Shown piece after piece: positions 21,189-33,044 of a stretch of 64,000 nucleotides of DNA. The notes beneath the pieces are model-generated. The model did not search any database. It was not told where the DNA came from and saw only the letters and a program-made list of their open reading frames with translations. The stretch is taken from contig NW_006920889.1 in NCBI RefSeq assembly GCF_000417875.1, positions 92,780 to 156,779 of the forward strand, read 5' to 3'. The position numbers and the translations under genes are program-made. Source of the stretch: Pseudozyma flocculosa PF-1 (taxonomy: Eukaryota; Basidiomycota; Ustilaginomycetes; Ustilaginales; Ustilaginaceae). Every line of letters begins with the position of its first letter. Position 1 is the stretch's first letter.

Positions 21189-24100
21189 GGTTCCGAGATC
21201 GGTGGCTAGACGGGCAGTGGGAGAGATGGAGAGGGTTTGGAGAGGAGTGTCCGTGGGGCAGAGGGGAAGTGCGGTCGGTCTGCTGCTCTATTAAGGGGAC
21301 TCCAGGGGGTGGCCGTAAGGATCCAAAGGTCGCGAGGGCACCAAGCGGCGTGATGTGCGTTGTCGTGGCTTGAAGAGGCCTGGTCTCTCGTCGGACGAGA
21401 CCTGCTTGTGCTCGAGAGGTCGCGGTGGTGGTGGAAAGTCTCCGATCCGTTTGATGCCAAAGGGGAGGATCAGCTGCTGGTCGTATGTACGAGGGCGTCG
21501 ATGGCTGACTCGTGCTGTTGCGTTGTTGCGGTCGTGGTTGCTGCTGCTGTAGTCCGTTGCTGTGGATGTGGACGGTGGTGGTGAGGGTGCAGGGAGGGGG
21601 TCGGGGAAAGGACAGCTGATGGATGCAGGCGGGACGAAGGCTAAAAGTAGTGCGGTTGCTTGGAGAGAAGGGAAGATACGGTAGGGAGCGGGCGGTGCGG
21701 TTGGGTTGGAGGGGTCTGCCTTCTTGGTGGCATACAGCCAGTCAGGTAGTCAGTCTTGGGTCGAGAGAGTGGAGGAGCGCAGGAAGAAGGGGCGAGGGCA
21801 TCGAGAAGGGTGAGTTGCAAAGTAGGAGGTGCGGCGACAGGGCACACCGGCGGAGGACGAGGGCGAGGGCGAGGGCGAGGGGAGCGTGGCTTTGATTGCC
21901 GGCCAGACGTTACGTTGGTGCACGGCAGAGGGCCATTCCACAGGCCAGATTGAGGGACACACCCCTCCTTCACTGCCCCCCGAGCCCTCCTCCTGGCATC
22001 GCTGCCCCTCTTCCGGCGCTCCTTGCCTGCTCCCCTCCTGCCGGGCTACGGGATGTTCTCTCGCTCCGCCGTTCCGCTGCCAGCGGCCGGCAAGCAAGGC
22101 ACTCCTGCCTCCTTCCTCCTTCTTTCTTTTGCTTCTTCTCTGCTGCACCGCAAAAGACCAGGGAGAGGCAGACAGAATCAATTTCGATCCCTGTCGCCGA
22201 CATCGCAAGGGAGGGTACCACCAGCTCCGCGGTACAGCTGACTGTCACCCATCGATCTTTCTCGGAGCGCCTTCTAGCGCCTCGGTCAGGCATATCTCCT
22301 GCCTGCTGCCTTCTAGAGTGCGACTGCAGGGAAGCAGAAAGCGCGCAGAGGCAGGAGGTTAGGGCATGGAAGAACGCTTGGCCTCCTCTGAGGCTCTCGT
22401 CGTTCGCCTGCATACGCCTGCCGGTGCGCGCGATAGGATGAGAAACGAAGCTGTCCCACGACCTCGCCTCGGCGCTTCCCTTTCTGGGCCCCGGGAGGGC
22501 GCCTAGAAAGCAACTGCTGTGTGCACGCGAAGCTGGCAGCCGGTTGCCACGCCGTGAGGCAACCGCCCGTGGAAAAGTCACCGAGCGACGATGGTCGACT
22601 CAGTTTCAACGCTAGCTGGGCATCTGGCGTCCCCGTGGATCCTCGGACCATCTCTTCTTCCGTCGCGAAAACGTGCGGTTCGCTGGGTCTTAGCTCGCCT
22701 CATCCGCCGTCATCGTCGCAGACATACCGGTATGTACAGCACCGGTGCAATGCGCAGAGCCCAAACCGCTCGAGACGATCGCTTGGAGCATGCACGGCGG
22801 CGGCCACGAGGAGGGACCGAGTGTGGTTCGGGGACCGCTCGGCAGCAAGTCGAACGAGATCGGTCGTACGGCAAAGACGGCAGGCTCTGTTCGGCACCAT
22901 CGAGCGCGATGGTGCTGGCCGCTGTGCTGCCGGGTCTCTACCGTATCCCCATCTGCACGAGAAAGTGGTCCTTCGAAACTGTCCTCGCTCGTGGCGGCGG
23001 GTGCGCCTTTCGCCGCGAGATGGGCCGGGGTGGATGAAACTTGGGAGAGCGGCGCGATGATGAGCGCTAACCGCGCTCGAGCGAAGTGGCAGTGGCAAGC
23101 AAGCGATCTGGCAGAGGCAGTCAAGAGGGACCCGACAGTCACACGCAGCGATGGCAAAAAGAGTAGTGACTTGCATGAACCGCCCCAACGTACGACGGCA
23201 GGCAGGCATATGCATCTGGCTGGGTCGCGTGAAATGCACCATCGACGCTGGTGGCATGCATGCGTGGGCTTCCAGGCGGCGGTCGAAGGTGCTGCGCCCT
23301 TCGGTCTGGCCTTAGCTTCTCTTTGGAAGATGAAGAAGACGGGATGGCCACAGGAAGAAGCAGGAAGCTTGGCTTGGGCTGGGACATCGTTGTGCGTCAG
23401 ACGAGTGACGAGACGGAAGAGACGGCGCAGAGCTCACCGAGGTTGCGTGGATCTGCGACCTGTTTCGTCCGCATCTGAATCTGCAAACCTCAAAGGTCGC
23501 AGGTCGCAGCGAGACATCGCGTGGACCAAAGACACCGACCACGACCATCCTTGCGAACGTGCAAACAGGAAGGTTTCGAAAGTCGAGGTTTGAGGAGAAA
23601 GATGAGGAAGTTTTGAAAAAGTGCGTCGGGATGGGCTTTGAAGAGATAGCTGGATGAGACCTGGGTGACGATGCTGGCGAGGGCGCAACCAGGCTACGGC
23701 AAGGGCTGTCTCGGAGTCGACGCTTCCGTTCTACGTACAGACCCCCCCTCGCCATACCCTCGGAAAGGAGCCCTGAAGTGCGACGTTGTGCGAGCCGGTT
23801 TGCTGGAAGACAAGGCCTCCTTTGCGACGGGCGACGCCGAGCAAGGGACTGCGAGCAGGTGGACGCTAGAAAGGAGGGCGTGGGTGCGGTTGTCACGCCC
23901 TGGACGGACGGCGGAACCACTTCCGGACCGTCTCGCTTTCCGCGCCAAGCGCAAGACGCCCGCCGTGCGCCCTTTGATGGGCGTTGACCAGGCAGGCGGT
24001 ACGTTGAACCACCGCTACCCGCGCCGCCCCAGCACGCTAGCGTCGGACATCTCTCGGAGAATTTGTTTCCCGCAGCTAAAGCTGGTACATTAACCACTTT

Positions 24101-27100
24101 ATCGCGTCGATCTCGAGGTACCGCCACCTACCCAGGCCGAGCGTGGCAGCTGCAACAAAGTTTCAAGTTTGGCAAAAAGTTTGCGAGGGCGACGCTCTTT
24201 GTAAAAGTCAAGGAAGGCGACCCAGCGGGTCGCCACCGGCCGGCAGACAAAGGTGTTCCGCACAAAAAAGGCTTGGCCCCGATCTTCGGTGCGACCAGGC
24301 CAACCCACACCCCGGAACCACGGCACGGCACGGCACGGCATCGCAGCGTAACCGTCCTGCGTTGCTGCCAACCCCAGGGCTCACTCACCCTCGCAGCGCA
24401 CATACGGCGGGAGCGACGACCGAGATCGAAGCACATCGTGGCATACGACGGGCTCCATTGTCGACTTGCACGCCATCATCGGGGTTCCGGCGAGGATGAC
24501 GGGCCGATGCTGTGCCTACGGGCCGATGCTGTGCCTACGGGCCGGTGCTGTGCCGAACAAGAAGAAAGGGGATCGATGTACGCCCGGTGAAGAAAAGAGG
24601 CAGGGGCGTTCCGGGTCGACATACGGGCGCATGCTGGCATGTACGCTCTACATATCTGTCTGCGTGGGTGAATGGGTAAGTTAGCGTGGGCCCCAAAACT
24701 CCGACCGTCGATCGCCTGTCCGCCTGTCTGTCATGCGATGCCACGCCTGGCCGCTCGCCTGCTCTTCCTGGGCACCCCGAAACCTCTGGCTCTGACACCA
24801 TCGCGCTTCGGGCGAGGACGGTGGTGCGTATGAGCACTGCGTCCATGCTGCGGCAAGCGGGGGGTACGCCGGGTCACCGTACGTGCAGTACCGCAGCAAT
24901 ATGGATTGGCGCCCCGAACTCGGCGATGCTGGCCACGGTCTCGCCTGATTCCGTCTGGCGCTGGGCGTACGTACATACAGTACCGAAAGCGGCTTACCAC
25001 TAGGTACACTGATGCGCGTTCGGCTGCGGCGACCGCACGCTTCCAAAGATAGCAAGATAGAGGCGGCCAGCCTGACGGGCTCGCCCGCCAGCAAAGGCAG
25101 GCGGCGAGGCAAGGAGCGAGTTCGGCTCACGGTACCTATGGCAGCCGAGAGTGCTGCTGGCCCGACTGAATCGCACAGGTCTCGGCCTTTGCCCTGCCGG
25201 AACTCCTACTGTACGTAGGCTTTGTTTGCGGTTCCGCACACACCGGAATCTCAAACATGCCGGACCGCTGCGTGTGAGGTGAGGTGGGAGGCAGTGCGTC
25301 GTGCAAGGCGTGCTGCACATCTGCCGGGGGGCGTGGGCGGTAGGTAGATGTGCGTAATCTAGCAGACGTACGGCGCTGGCCAGCGCCCAAAGGGTGGACC
25401 CTGTTCTCCCGTGGCCAGCAGACCAGAGCGAGGAGAGCGAGGGAGAAATTTCTTTTTCATGCGCTTGCGGCCTCGGAGTTCAGCTGTCCGTTACCGCCCT
25501 CGCTGCGGCCCCCTGCCTTGCCTTGCCTCGCATTCCTCCCCTGCCCACGGCCACGTCGGCCTTCATGGGAAGAAGAGGCGAGGGGGGCGGGCGGTCAGAT
25601 AGGCCCCTGGCTCTCACCGCCTCTTCCCACGGCACGGCACAGCCGGTCTGTTCTATCTGCTTGCACGGCGGTACGGTACCGTCGTCCGACACCGCCGGCC
25701 GCGGATCGACCGAGAGCCAAGGGGAAGAGGGAACCGACGATCGTCGGACCCAGCCGACCGACGGGCCGGCTTGCCTGCCGGTCGTCCCTCGAAACTCTCT
25801 CCGTCACGCTCGAGGCCAGGACAGCTCATCACCATCGCAATCTTAATCATCATCGGCCGGACTTTGGCTTCAGTAGGGGTACCGGTACCGTGCGTACGTG
25901 CGTGCGTGCGTGCGTGCATTCGGTACGGTCCGAATCTGAGCGGCCCCTGACGCTGCTTCCGCTGCCATAGGGGATTCGGCAAGGCGGTTTGCCTGCAGCG
26001 GGCTTCCAGCGAGACAGCACGTCAGAGGTCAGGCGAGCCGCACGTACGAACGACCGTCTGGACCACGCACACGATGTCCGTACCGGATGCACGTACGGAG
26101 CCCGGCTTTTGCTCAGCCTCAAAGTCAGCCAGACCCTCGGTCTCACCGCATCCTTCTATCGAAGCCTGTCTCTCCGTGCGGGCCGAACGAGCCGAAAGGG
26201 AGCCGCACGGTGCGGGACAGTACGCACGTTTGCTTTGCGTTGCAACTCAGACTCGCTTTGAAGTCTTCGAGAAGGTCCGCACACGTACGGCCCGACGTCG
26301 ATGTATGTAAAGGGAGATGAAACGGTATCCCTGGGTCATGGTTTGTTGGCGGTAGCGCTGCGAAGCGGTGCGGTGCGGTGCTCCTGACCGCGTGGAGGCC
26401 CCGACGGCCGTCTCCGCTGCTTGCTTGCTTGCCTGCCTACCTCCCTCACCGGCTCGGCAAGGCGGAGTGAACAAGCAAATCACGGGTCGACCGGGTACCT
26501 CTGCGTCCAAACATCGGGATCGAGGCGACCGCATAGCCTCAGCACAGGAGACGGACGACATAGCTTGTTTTCCAGCGGGCCGACCGGAAGAGAACCTGGG
26601 CAGCCTTTCCGTACGAGCTTGGACCGTACGCGCTGAAGCCGTCTGCCGAAGACCATGCAGTTCCGTATCCTCAGGCATGCAGGGCGGCCAGGAGCCGATC
26701 ACGCAGCGGCGACAGTTTTCGGGGTCCGGAGGAAGGTGTAGGCGCTGTCTTGTACGATGCTCGTGCAAGCGCTCAAGCCAGGCATTGTAGTCAGCCTCTG
26801 TGTTGGATGCTTCTGCCTGCGATCCCGATGCCTAGGCTGGGCAGTAGCGTCCAGCGCAGAGCGGCGAGCATGGATCGAGACCGCATGGTCTATCGAAGGG
26901 CGAGAGCGGGTTGACGTATGTACCATGTCGCAGCTTTGCCTGCAGATTTCAGTAGTACGAACGCCCCAGGCCGGACCGTACGTCTTCCTTTGCTTAGGAT
27001 TCACGCAGTCGGTGCCTCGCCTCCTCGCTGCTCCTGAGCCAGGCACAAGACTTTGCCGTCGGACGGGCGCCCGGCTGGTGACCCGACGGAGCGCAAGGTC

Positions 27101-28359
27101 TCGCTCGAGGGCCCGCCCAACCGTGCCGGAGTGGCTGCGAGTCCGAGCTGGTTCGGAACGACGATGTTTTGAACTCGACTGACTCTCTTTGCTCCCTCGG
27201 TCCCTCCGTCGACGACAATGAGTGAGCTTGGTCGGGTCTATCGGCCCACCTGCCTCTGCGGCGCTCCTCATTGTCACGGTACAGAGCGCAATGCAGCGCA
27301 AGATGAACACCGCCCAAAGCAGGGTGTGATCCCTGCAAACCATCCCCAGTGCGGCAGGTGCGGCTAGTCCTTTCGGGCCGACCGCTCGACTTGGCCGCAC
27401 AGTTGAGCTGGCAAGCTTGCCTTCCAAATTGCCTTTCAAAGGGAGCCGACCGGCCTGATGGGGCAGGGTGTGACTACTACCTGATGGACAATTGATGTGG
27501 GCGCAGCTCTGTGCGTGCCGGTAAAAATTGCGTGGCCAGGCTGTGTGTGGGTGGTCGAGGGGCGGCCGGCTGGCCGTCGGTATCCCTACCTGCCTGCCGG
27601 TCGGTACCTGGTCTAGCCAGGGCGTCGGCCTACTGCAGGCGTCAAAGGCAGCAGCGCGGGCGTACAGCAGGGCAGCAGGGCAGCAGGCAAGGCAGGTAGA
27701 GGCAGGCTAGGGCTTCCCAAAGAGCCGCCATACCCCTACGTACGACATTCGGCTTCGAGAACTCCGTTCGACCGGCTGCTCCCCAGGCACCTGTGCCAAG
27801 AGCTCCGAGAGAGGCGAGACGGCCAAGCAAGCTGTCAGGCTAGAGCCCGCGCGACCACGACCCTCGCCGCCTTCGACGTGCGTGCGTTGCGTTGTCTTCG
27901 ACCGCTGCCTTCTCGAGCCTCCTGCCTGCCAACCACCACCGGACGTCCAGGGTCTGCCAAGCAACAAGAGCAACCAGGAACCCTCACGACGCCGCCGCCG
28001 CTGCCGCTCTGCTCCTCCTTTCAACGTCCCTCTCCCTGCGCACTTTGCCCCCTTTCTCACTCGCGTCCCACTCCTACCACCTTCTTTTAAAGCTCTACCG
28101 ACCGTTGCCGGCGGAGCTGTCCACCCCTCTGCTTCTATCACCACCACCTCACACATCCCGGCTACATAGGCCCCTTCCAGCGAGCCCTTGCCGTCCTCAG
28201 CATCATCGTCAAAGACGGAAAGCAGCTCGTCGCTCCCTTTCCCCATCCGTCATCTACCAAGCACACTGTCCTTTCAGCTCTCCCAAACCGACCCTTCATC
28301 CTTCCCTCTCTCCACCAACTGCCTCGGCCTGAGCACATCACTCTCTATTCGCCCCAAAA
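21189..28359. other. 7.2-kb stretch without a supported gene
   Basis: Many frames stay open by chance because of the high GC content, but none gives a recognisable domain, signal peptide or plausible intron chain. The stretch is unusually rich in GTAC-containing palindromes (CGTACG, ACGTAC, GGTACC), densest between 24.8 and 27.8 kb. It also has TTGC/TGCC tetranucleotide runs (26420-26440), a CGTG tract (25890-25917) and GGCTAGG at about 27705. The last 400 bases are pyrimidine-rich and form the leader of the ligase gene. An unusual or fast-evolving small gene could still be hidden here. Confidence 0.5.
24501..24554. repeat. 19-bp tandem repeat, 2.8 copies
   Basis: The unit GGGCCGATGCTGTGCCTAC at 24501-24519 is repeated exactly at 24520-24538, with a third partial copy (one change) to 24554. 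It lies in the gene-free region. Confidence 0.85.
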
Positions 28360-30128
28360 ATGGCGCCCCAGATCCTCACCTCCATCTACCCGCCGCTGCC
28401 AAAGGCGAGCCACTCCAACATCTTTGACTTTGTCAGCGGCCAGTCCAGCGAGCACCTCGCCGACAAGGTCCAGTTCGTCCGTCAGGATGGCAAAGAGTGG
28501 ACGTGAGTGCTTTATCGCCGCAGGACAGAAGCAAGAGGCTGCACTGGATCACCCTCCGCACTGGACGCTGACCGCTTGGCCTGCTCGTCCGCCCCGTCTG
28601 TTGCTCTGACACCTCCAGCCATGGCCAAGTGATCCGCGAGGCCCGCCGCCTGGCATGGGCGCTGCGCCACCGCCTCGGTCTGCAGCCGCGGCAGCGCTTC
28701 GGCGTCATCTCGCCCAACCACACCATGTACCCGGTCCTCATCTTTGCCGCCGAGATCGCAGGGCTGGTGGCCGCGCCCATTAACCCGGCGCTGACCGTGG
28801 GCGAGCTGGCCAAGTCGCTGGCCCAGGCCTCGGTCGACGCCGTTTTTACCCACCCCTCGTGCCTCGCCAACGCCCGCGCCGCCTGGGTCGAGGCGCGAGG
28901 ACAGCTGGGCCGACCCACGTCGGCCGCCGACCCGAGCTCGGGCCTGTGGCTGCTCGACGACGCTGACGAGCTGGTCCAGGGCGACCTGGGCGAACAGGAC
29001 GTGCGCAGCCAGCTCACGGCGAGCGAGCTCGAGACGTACCGCGTCGCCGACCCGGTCAACGAGGTGGCCTTCATCATGTTCTCGTCGGGCACCTCTGGCT
29101 CGGCAAAGGGCGTGCAGATCACCCACTCCAACGTCATCCACAGCGTCATGGCGCTGCTGGCCACCCACGACGACTACTTTGGCCAGAAGGACGTGCAGGT
29201 CGGCTTCCTGCCCTTCTACCACATCTTTGGGCTGATCAAGCTCATGCACCACCCCTTTTCGCTCGGCATGAAGGTCGTCGTGCTGCCCAAGTTCGGCCTC
29301 GACATCTTCTGCGCCAAGGTGGAAGAGTACCGCGCCACGGCCGCCCTCGTCGTGCCACCCGTGCTGCTGCAGCTGGCAAAGAGCCCGGTGCCCGCTTCGT
29401 ACGATATGTCGAGCCTGCAGTGCGTCCAGTGCGGCGCGGCGCCGCTCAGCGCCGAGCTGTTTGAGCTGCTCGAGGCGAGGTACCCGGGCCTGGCGGTGCT
29501 CAACGGCTACGGCCTCACCGAGTCGCTGCCCTCGGTCATCTGCTCGGGGCCCAAGGGCCTGCCCAACTCCAAGGGCGCGGCGGGCAGGATCGCGCCCGGC
29601 GTCGAGGTGCGGCTGGTGAGCGAAGAGGGCTACGACGTCGGCGCCGATCAGGGCCGGGATGGGCCGAGCCGGGCGACGGGTGTGGCTGCGCGGCCCGACG
29701 ATCATGAAGNNNNNNNNNNNNNNNNNNNNNNNNNNNNNNNNNNNNNNNNNNNNNNNNNNNNNNNNNNNNNNNNNNNNNNNNNNNNNNNNNNNNNNNNNNN
29801 NNNNNNNNNNNNNNNNNNNNNNNNNNNNNNNNNNNNNNNNNNNNNNNNNNNNNNNNNNNNNNNNNNNNNNNNNNNNNNNNNNNNNNNNNNNNNNNNNNNN
29901 NNNNNNNNNNNNNNNNNNNNNNNNNNNNNNNNNNNNNNNNNNNNNNNNNNNNNNNNNNNNNNNNNNNNNCCCATGCCCATCCCGTCGGCCGCTTCGTCGT
30001 CGGCGGCGTCGGCGGCCTCTTCCGCTGCGACGATGGGCGATCAGCAGCAGAGGGAGAGGAGCAACAGCAGCAGGAGAGACGGCGAAGAGACGGTCTTTTC
30101 GCCCATCTCGCCCGCCGCTGCCGCCTAA
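28360..30128 (+). CDS. Acyl-CoA synthetase / 4-coumarate-CoA ligase-like, interrupted by gap and frameshift
   Basis: Exon 1 is 28360-28502 (MAPQILTSIYPPLP...) and exon 2 starts at 28619; the 116-nt intron has donor GTGAGT and acceptor CCAG, phase 2, joining to give WTHGQVIREA. About 411 residues are readable before the N gap at 29710. The adenylation P-loop FSSGTSGSAKGVQ, GFLPFYHIFG, QCGAAPLS and LNGYGLTES mark the ANL superfamily, which activates a carboxylic acid with ATP and loads it on CoA. The next expected motif (GELWLRGPTIMKGY-like) appears as VWLRGPTIMK in the +1 frame just before the gap, so the frame breaks around 29655-29680. The catalytic C-terminal domain is lost in the gap. After it, a Ser/Ala/Gln-rich tail reads to TAA at 30126-30128, but its frame and membership are unsure. 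Confidence 0.8.
29710..29969. other. Assembly gap, 260 N
   Basis: A run of N inside the acyl-CoA ligase gene. It covers the region where the hinge and catalytic lysine of the C-terminal domain should be. Confidence 0.99.
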
Positions 30129-30660
30129 GATAGGTCCCCCTCGGCATTCCGCCTTCTCCTCCGTATCGTTTCTCGACATCCCTCCCCTCAGGACCTTTAT
30201 CTGTCGTGACAAGCCCCCCATAGCATTCTATCCCTCGCGCGCGCTCCTCTACAGGCCCATATGTACCACCACCACCCTCTCGTCCTCTTTCTCTCTCTCT
30301 CTGTCTCTCTCGTTGGCTCTCGAACTATTTCGCTAGTCAAAGATGCGGTCCCTTCCACCCGTCCTTCTCCCTCATGATCTGGCATTTCCACACGACCTCG
30401 TCCCTCCTTGTCCTATATAGCATACTCGCCGCGAGATCCAAAGTCACTCGTTTCTCATCCACCAGCACCGTCTTTCCGACGTCGTTTTTGCCTGCGCTCG
30501 TGTTGCATCCTTGCCCCCTTTGGTCCGCCATCGTTGGTTCGCCCTTGGTCCGTCGGTCGTCTTGATCCGTCTTCTCACTCCCCACCCCCTCTCCTATCCT
30601 ACCTTGCTTGCATTGCGCCCTACCTTGTCTTGTCCTGCTTGTCTTTCATTGCTTTGCTTT

Positions 30661-30720
30661 GCGTTGCGTTGCGTTGCGTTGCGTTGCGTTGCGTTGCGTT
30701 GCGTTGCGTTGCGTTGCGTG
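30661..30720. repeat. Pentanucleotide microsatellite (GCGTT)12
   Basis: Twelve head-to-tail GCGTT units, the last altered to GCGTG, preceded by two degenerate GCTTT units. Confidence 0.95.
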
Positions 30721-30863
30721 GTGTAACAACGAGCAAGGTGAGGATGCAACCGCCCGCCGAGATTGGTATTCCGGTTTTGCCCAGGCGAGCCAGTCGAGTA
30801 GTAGTGAAAGTCAGGCTCGGCAAGGCAGAGGCAGAGAGGGTTCAGACAGGGCCGCTCTACCAT

Positions 30864-30888
30864 CCAAGCCAAGCCAAGCCAAGCCAAG
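30864..30888. repeat. Pentanucleotide microsatellite (CCAAG)5
   Basis: Five exact CCAAG units, about 145 bp after the GCGTT array. Confidence 0.9.
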
Positions 30889-31109
30889 GCCCAGCTGGAA
30901 TGGGCCGCTACCCACAGCATCCCCTTGACCCAAACGCTTTGGACCTCTTAAGCCAACACACACATCCACGACGCAGGTAGGACAACCATCTCTAGAAAGA
31001 GTCCATTGAATGCCGAACACCGAGTCTCTAAAGAGGAAGGCACAAAGATCCAATACTCCCCACTACAGTACTAGAGTGGAACGAAGGAGAGGGGGTTGCG
31101 GGCGGCCAT

Positions 31110-33044
31110 CTACGGCGCGGTCCAGACAAACGTCTCGAGTCCCGGTCGCGCTGTGAGGTTGAGCCTGCGCCCATCGGAGGAGACGACGAGGTCCACGTCC
31201 CTCGTGCACGTATTCTCGACGACCAGTCCGATCCTCCTCGTCATCGCCGTCGCCGTCGTCGTCGTCGTGGTGGTGGCGGGCTTGGTGAGCGTCTGACCCG
31301 ACGTCGGCGCAGCAAAGGCCACCAGCTCGATACACGACCTGTCCCCCGCCGCGATGGAGGGAGAGGGACCGGGAAACGTCGTTTGGATTCGCACCGCCTT
31401 GCCGCCGCCCACGGCCGAGAGGTCGCGCGAGGCGGCGGCAAACTGCGTGACGAGGTACGACTGCGCGCCCACCGTCAGCGCCGAGGTGCGGTTCGTCATG
31501 TCCACCGTCAGCGCCCCGACGCAGTTGGAGCAGTAGCCCGCGGCGAGGTACGGCCCATTCTTGGCGTCGAGCGCCAGGTTCCACATGATGATGCTCCGCG
31601 AGTCCTGCGCCAGCATCGGAAGGTGCACCCGTCCCAGCCAGCCCTGCATGGCCGACCACCGCGACGTCGGTGTCTCGGTGCCCGTGCATTCGGTCATGTG
31701 CACCTCGGGCTTGGCCACGCCGCCGCCGCCGCCGCCGCTCGAAGACTTCGAGGAAAGGGCGGTTGTAAAGTTGCTGACCTCGGACGGGGAGCCCTTGTAG
31801 CAGTGGAAGGCGACGCCGTCGAGGGCCGTCGAGTTGAGGCTGACGAGGTCGGCCGCGCGGTCCCAGCCGGACCAGTTGTCGTCGTGGCCGAGCACCTTGA
31901 CGCTGCGCAGCGGCGGCGGCTGCGCGGCGAGGCGATTCTTGAGCTCCGACGCCATCCTGCTCTGAACGGTCGCGTTGATCGTCATCGAGGGGTAGTCGGT
32001 CGGAAACGACGGCTCGTTTTGCAGCGTCATGGCATACGGCACCACGCCCTTGGCCGCAAAGGCCTTGGCGGTGCGCAGGTAGTACTCGGCCGCGGCGGCC
32101 TCGAAGCCGTCGCGCAGGGTACCGCCGTCGAGCTGGTTCTTGGTCTTCATGAAAGCCGGCGGCGACCAGGGCGAGAGCATCACCTTGAGGTCCGGACTGC
32201 GCTTGAGGGCGTCCTGGAGCACGGGCAGCACGTACTTGGTCGTCTGGGTGCCCTCGATGCTGAAGCCAGCGAGCATGGCGTCGAGGTCGTCGAGCTGGGT
32301 GGCTGCCTTGTCGAAGCTGGGCGCCTTGGAGGCGGGGATATAGGTGTACTCGCTGCCGACGCTAAAGTCGCTCGATGCCATCGTGACGCGCACAATCTGC
32401 ATGCCGGTGGCGTTGTTGAAGAGGTAGTCCATGGTGCGGCCGTAGAGGCCGGGCTGGTCTGACTTGAGCTGGGTTAGGAGGTAGGCCGCCGAGTCGGTCA
32501 GCGCCGACCCGAAGCCGTCGATGGGCTGGTAGGTGACCGACGAATTGAGCACGACGTCGACGCCCTGGCTGTCGCTGCGGTAGCCGCCCAGGTTGCCGAG
32601 CGTCGGCGACGAGGTCGAGCCGGACGAGGACGACGAGGGAGCGGGGGACCAGACAAACGACGACGAGTTGTCGTTGGCGGTGTAAAAGGTGCCGGCCCTG
32701 AGCAGGCTGGCGCGGCTGCCGTCGAGCGGCTGTGAGCCGTCTGGGCTGCTGGGCACAAAGGAGCCGTCATCGGCAGAGCCGCTTCCGCTGCTGTTGCCGA
32801 CGGTGAGGCCGACGGCAAGTCCGATGATGAGGGCGAGTAGGGCGAGTGCGGCCAGACCGAAGACGACGAGCTTCTTCTTGGTGCTCCAGCCCCGGACCCT
32901 GTCGAGGGGAGCGGAGCGTGGTGCTGTGGGGAGTCGCTTTTCTCCGCTGTGGTAGCCATGGTTCGAATATGGCTCATCTGCGCTGAATGCGCTCTGCGAA
33001 GCCGAACCGGCCACCGTGTACCCGCCGCCGTTGTTGAACGACAT
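31110..33044 (-). CDS. Membrane-anchored GH30-family glycosidase
   Basis: A single exon of 644 residues. I take ATG 33044 (MSFNNGGGYT), because the frame upstream is only a proline repeat read from the 5' flank. A short cytosolic tail with STKKK is followed by one TM segment at about 58-83, making it a type II membrane protein with the enzyme outside. The GH30 catalytic part starts with YQPIDGFGSALTDSAAY. It has SPWSPPAFMK, the acid/base glutamate in TLQNEPS (E344) and the nucleophile in HMTECTG (E452). Then follow SIIMWNLALD and a C-terminal beta domain. The family includes glucosylceramidases and fungal endo-beta-1,6-glucanases; the overall look fits the fungal beta-1,6-glucanase-like branch, but substrate is inference. 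Family enzymes are often secreted, so the N-terminal anchor suggests wall remodelling at the cell's own surface. Confidence 0.87.
   Translation of the reverse strand: MSFNNGGGYTVAGSASQSAFSADEPYSNHGYHSGEKRLPTAPRSAPLDRVRGWSTKKKLVVFGLAALALLALIIGLAVGLTVGNSSGSGSADDGSFVPSSPDGSQPLDGSRASLLRAGTFYTANDNSSSFVWSPAPSSSSSGSTSSPTLGNLGGYRSDSQGVDVVLNSSVTYQPIDGFGSALTDSAAYLLTQLKSDQPGLYGRTMDYLFNNATGMQIVRVTMASSDFSVGSEYTYIPASKAPSFDKAATQLDDLDAMLAGFSIEGTQTTKYVLPVLQDALKRSPDLKVMLSPWSPPAFMKTKNQLDGGTLRDGFEAAAAEYYLRTAKAFAAKGVVPYAMTLQNEPSFPTDYPSMTINATVQSRMASELKNRLAAQPPPLRSVKVLGHDDNWSGWDRAADLVSLNSTALDGVAFHCYKGSPSEVSNFTTALSSKSSSGGGGGGVAKPEVHMTECTGTETPTSRWSAMQGWLGRVHLPMLAQDSRSIIMWNLALDAKNGPYLAAGYCSNCVGALTVDMTNRTSALTVGAQSYLVTQFAAASRDLSAVGGGKAVRIQTTFPGPSPSIAAGDRSCIELVAFAAPTSGQTLTKPATTTTTTTATAMTRRIGLVVENTCTRDVDLVVSSDGRRLNLTARPGLETFVWTAP

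Larger units (their letters stand above)
30129..31109. other. Intergenic region between convergent genes
   Basis: 981 bp with no supported gene. It starts with CT-rich 3' UTR-like sequence (CTCTCT tract near 30285-30310) and contains two unrelated pentanucleotide repeats, listed separately. Confidence 0.6.

Noticed and set aside
23312..24127. Minus-strand open frame of 271 codons in the gene-free region
   Set aside because: No domain, no signal peptide and no hydrophobic pattern; crosses simple-repeat-like sequence.
27707..28246. Minus-strand frame of 179 codons
   Set aside because: It is antisense to the pyrimidine-rich leader of the ligase gene and has a G/R-rich low-complexity translation.
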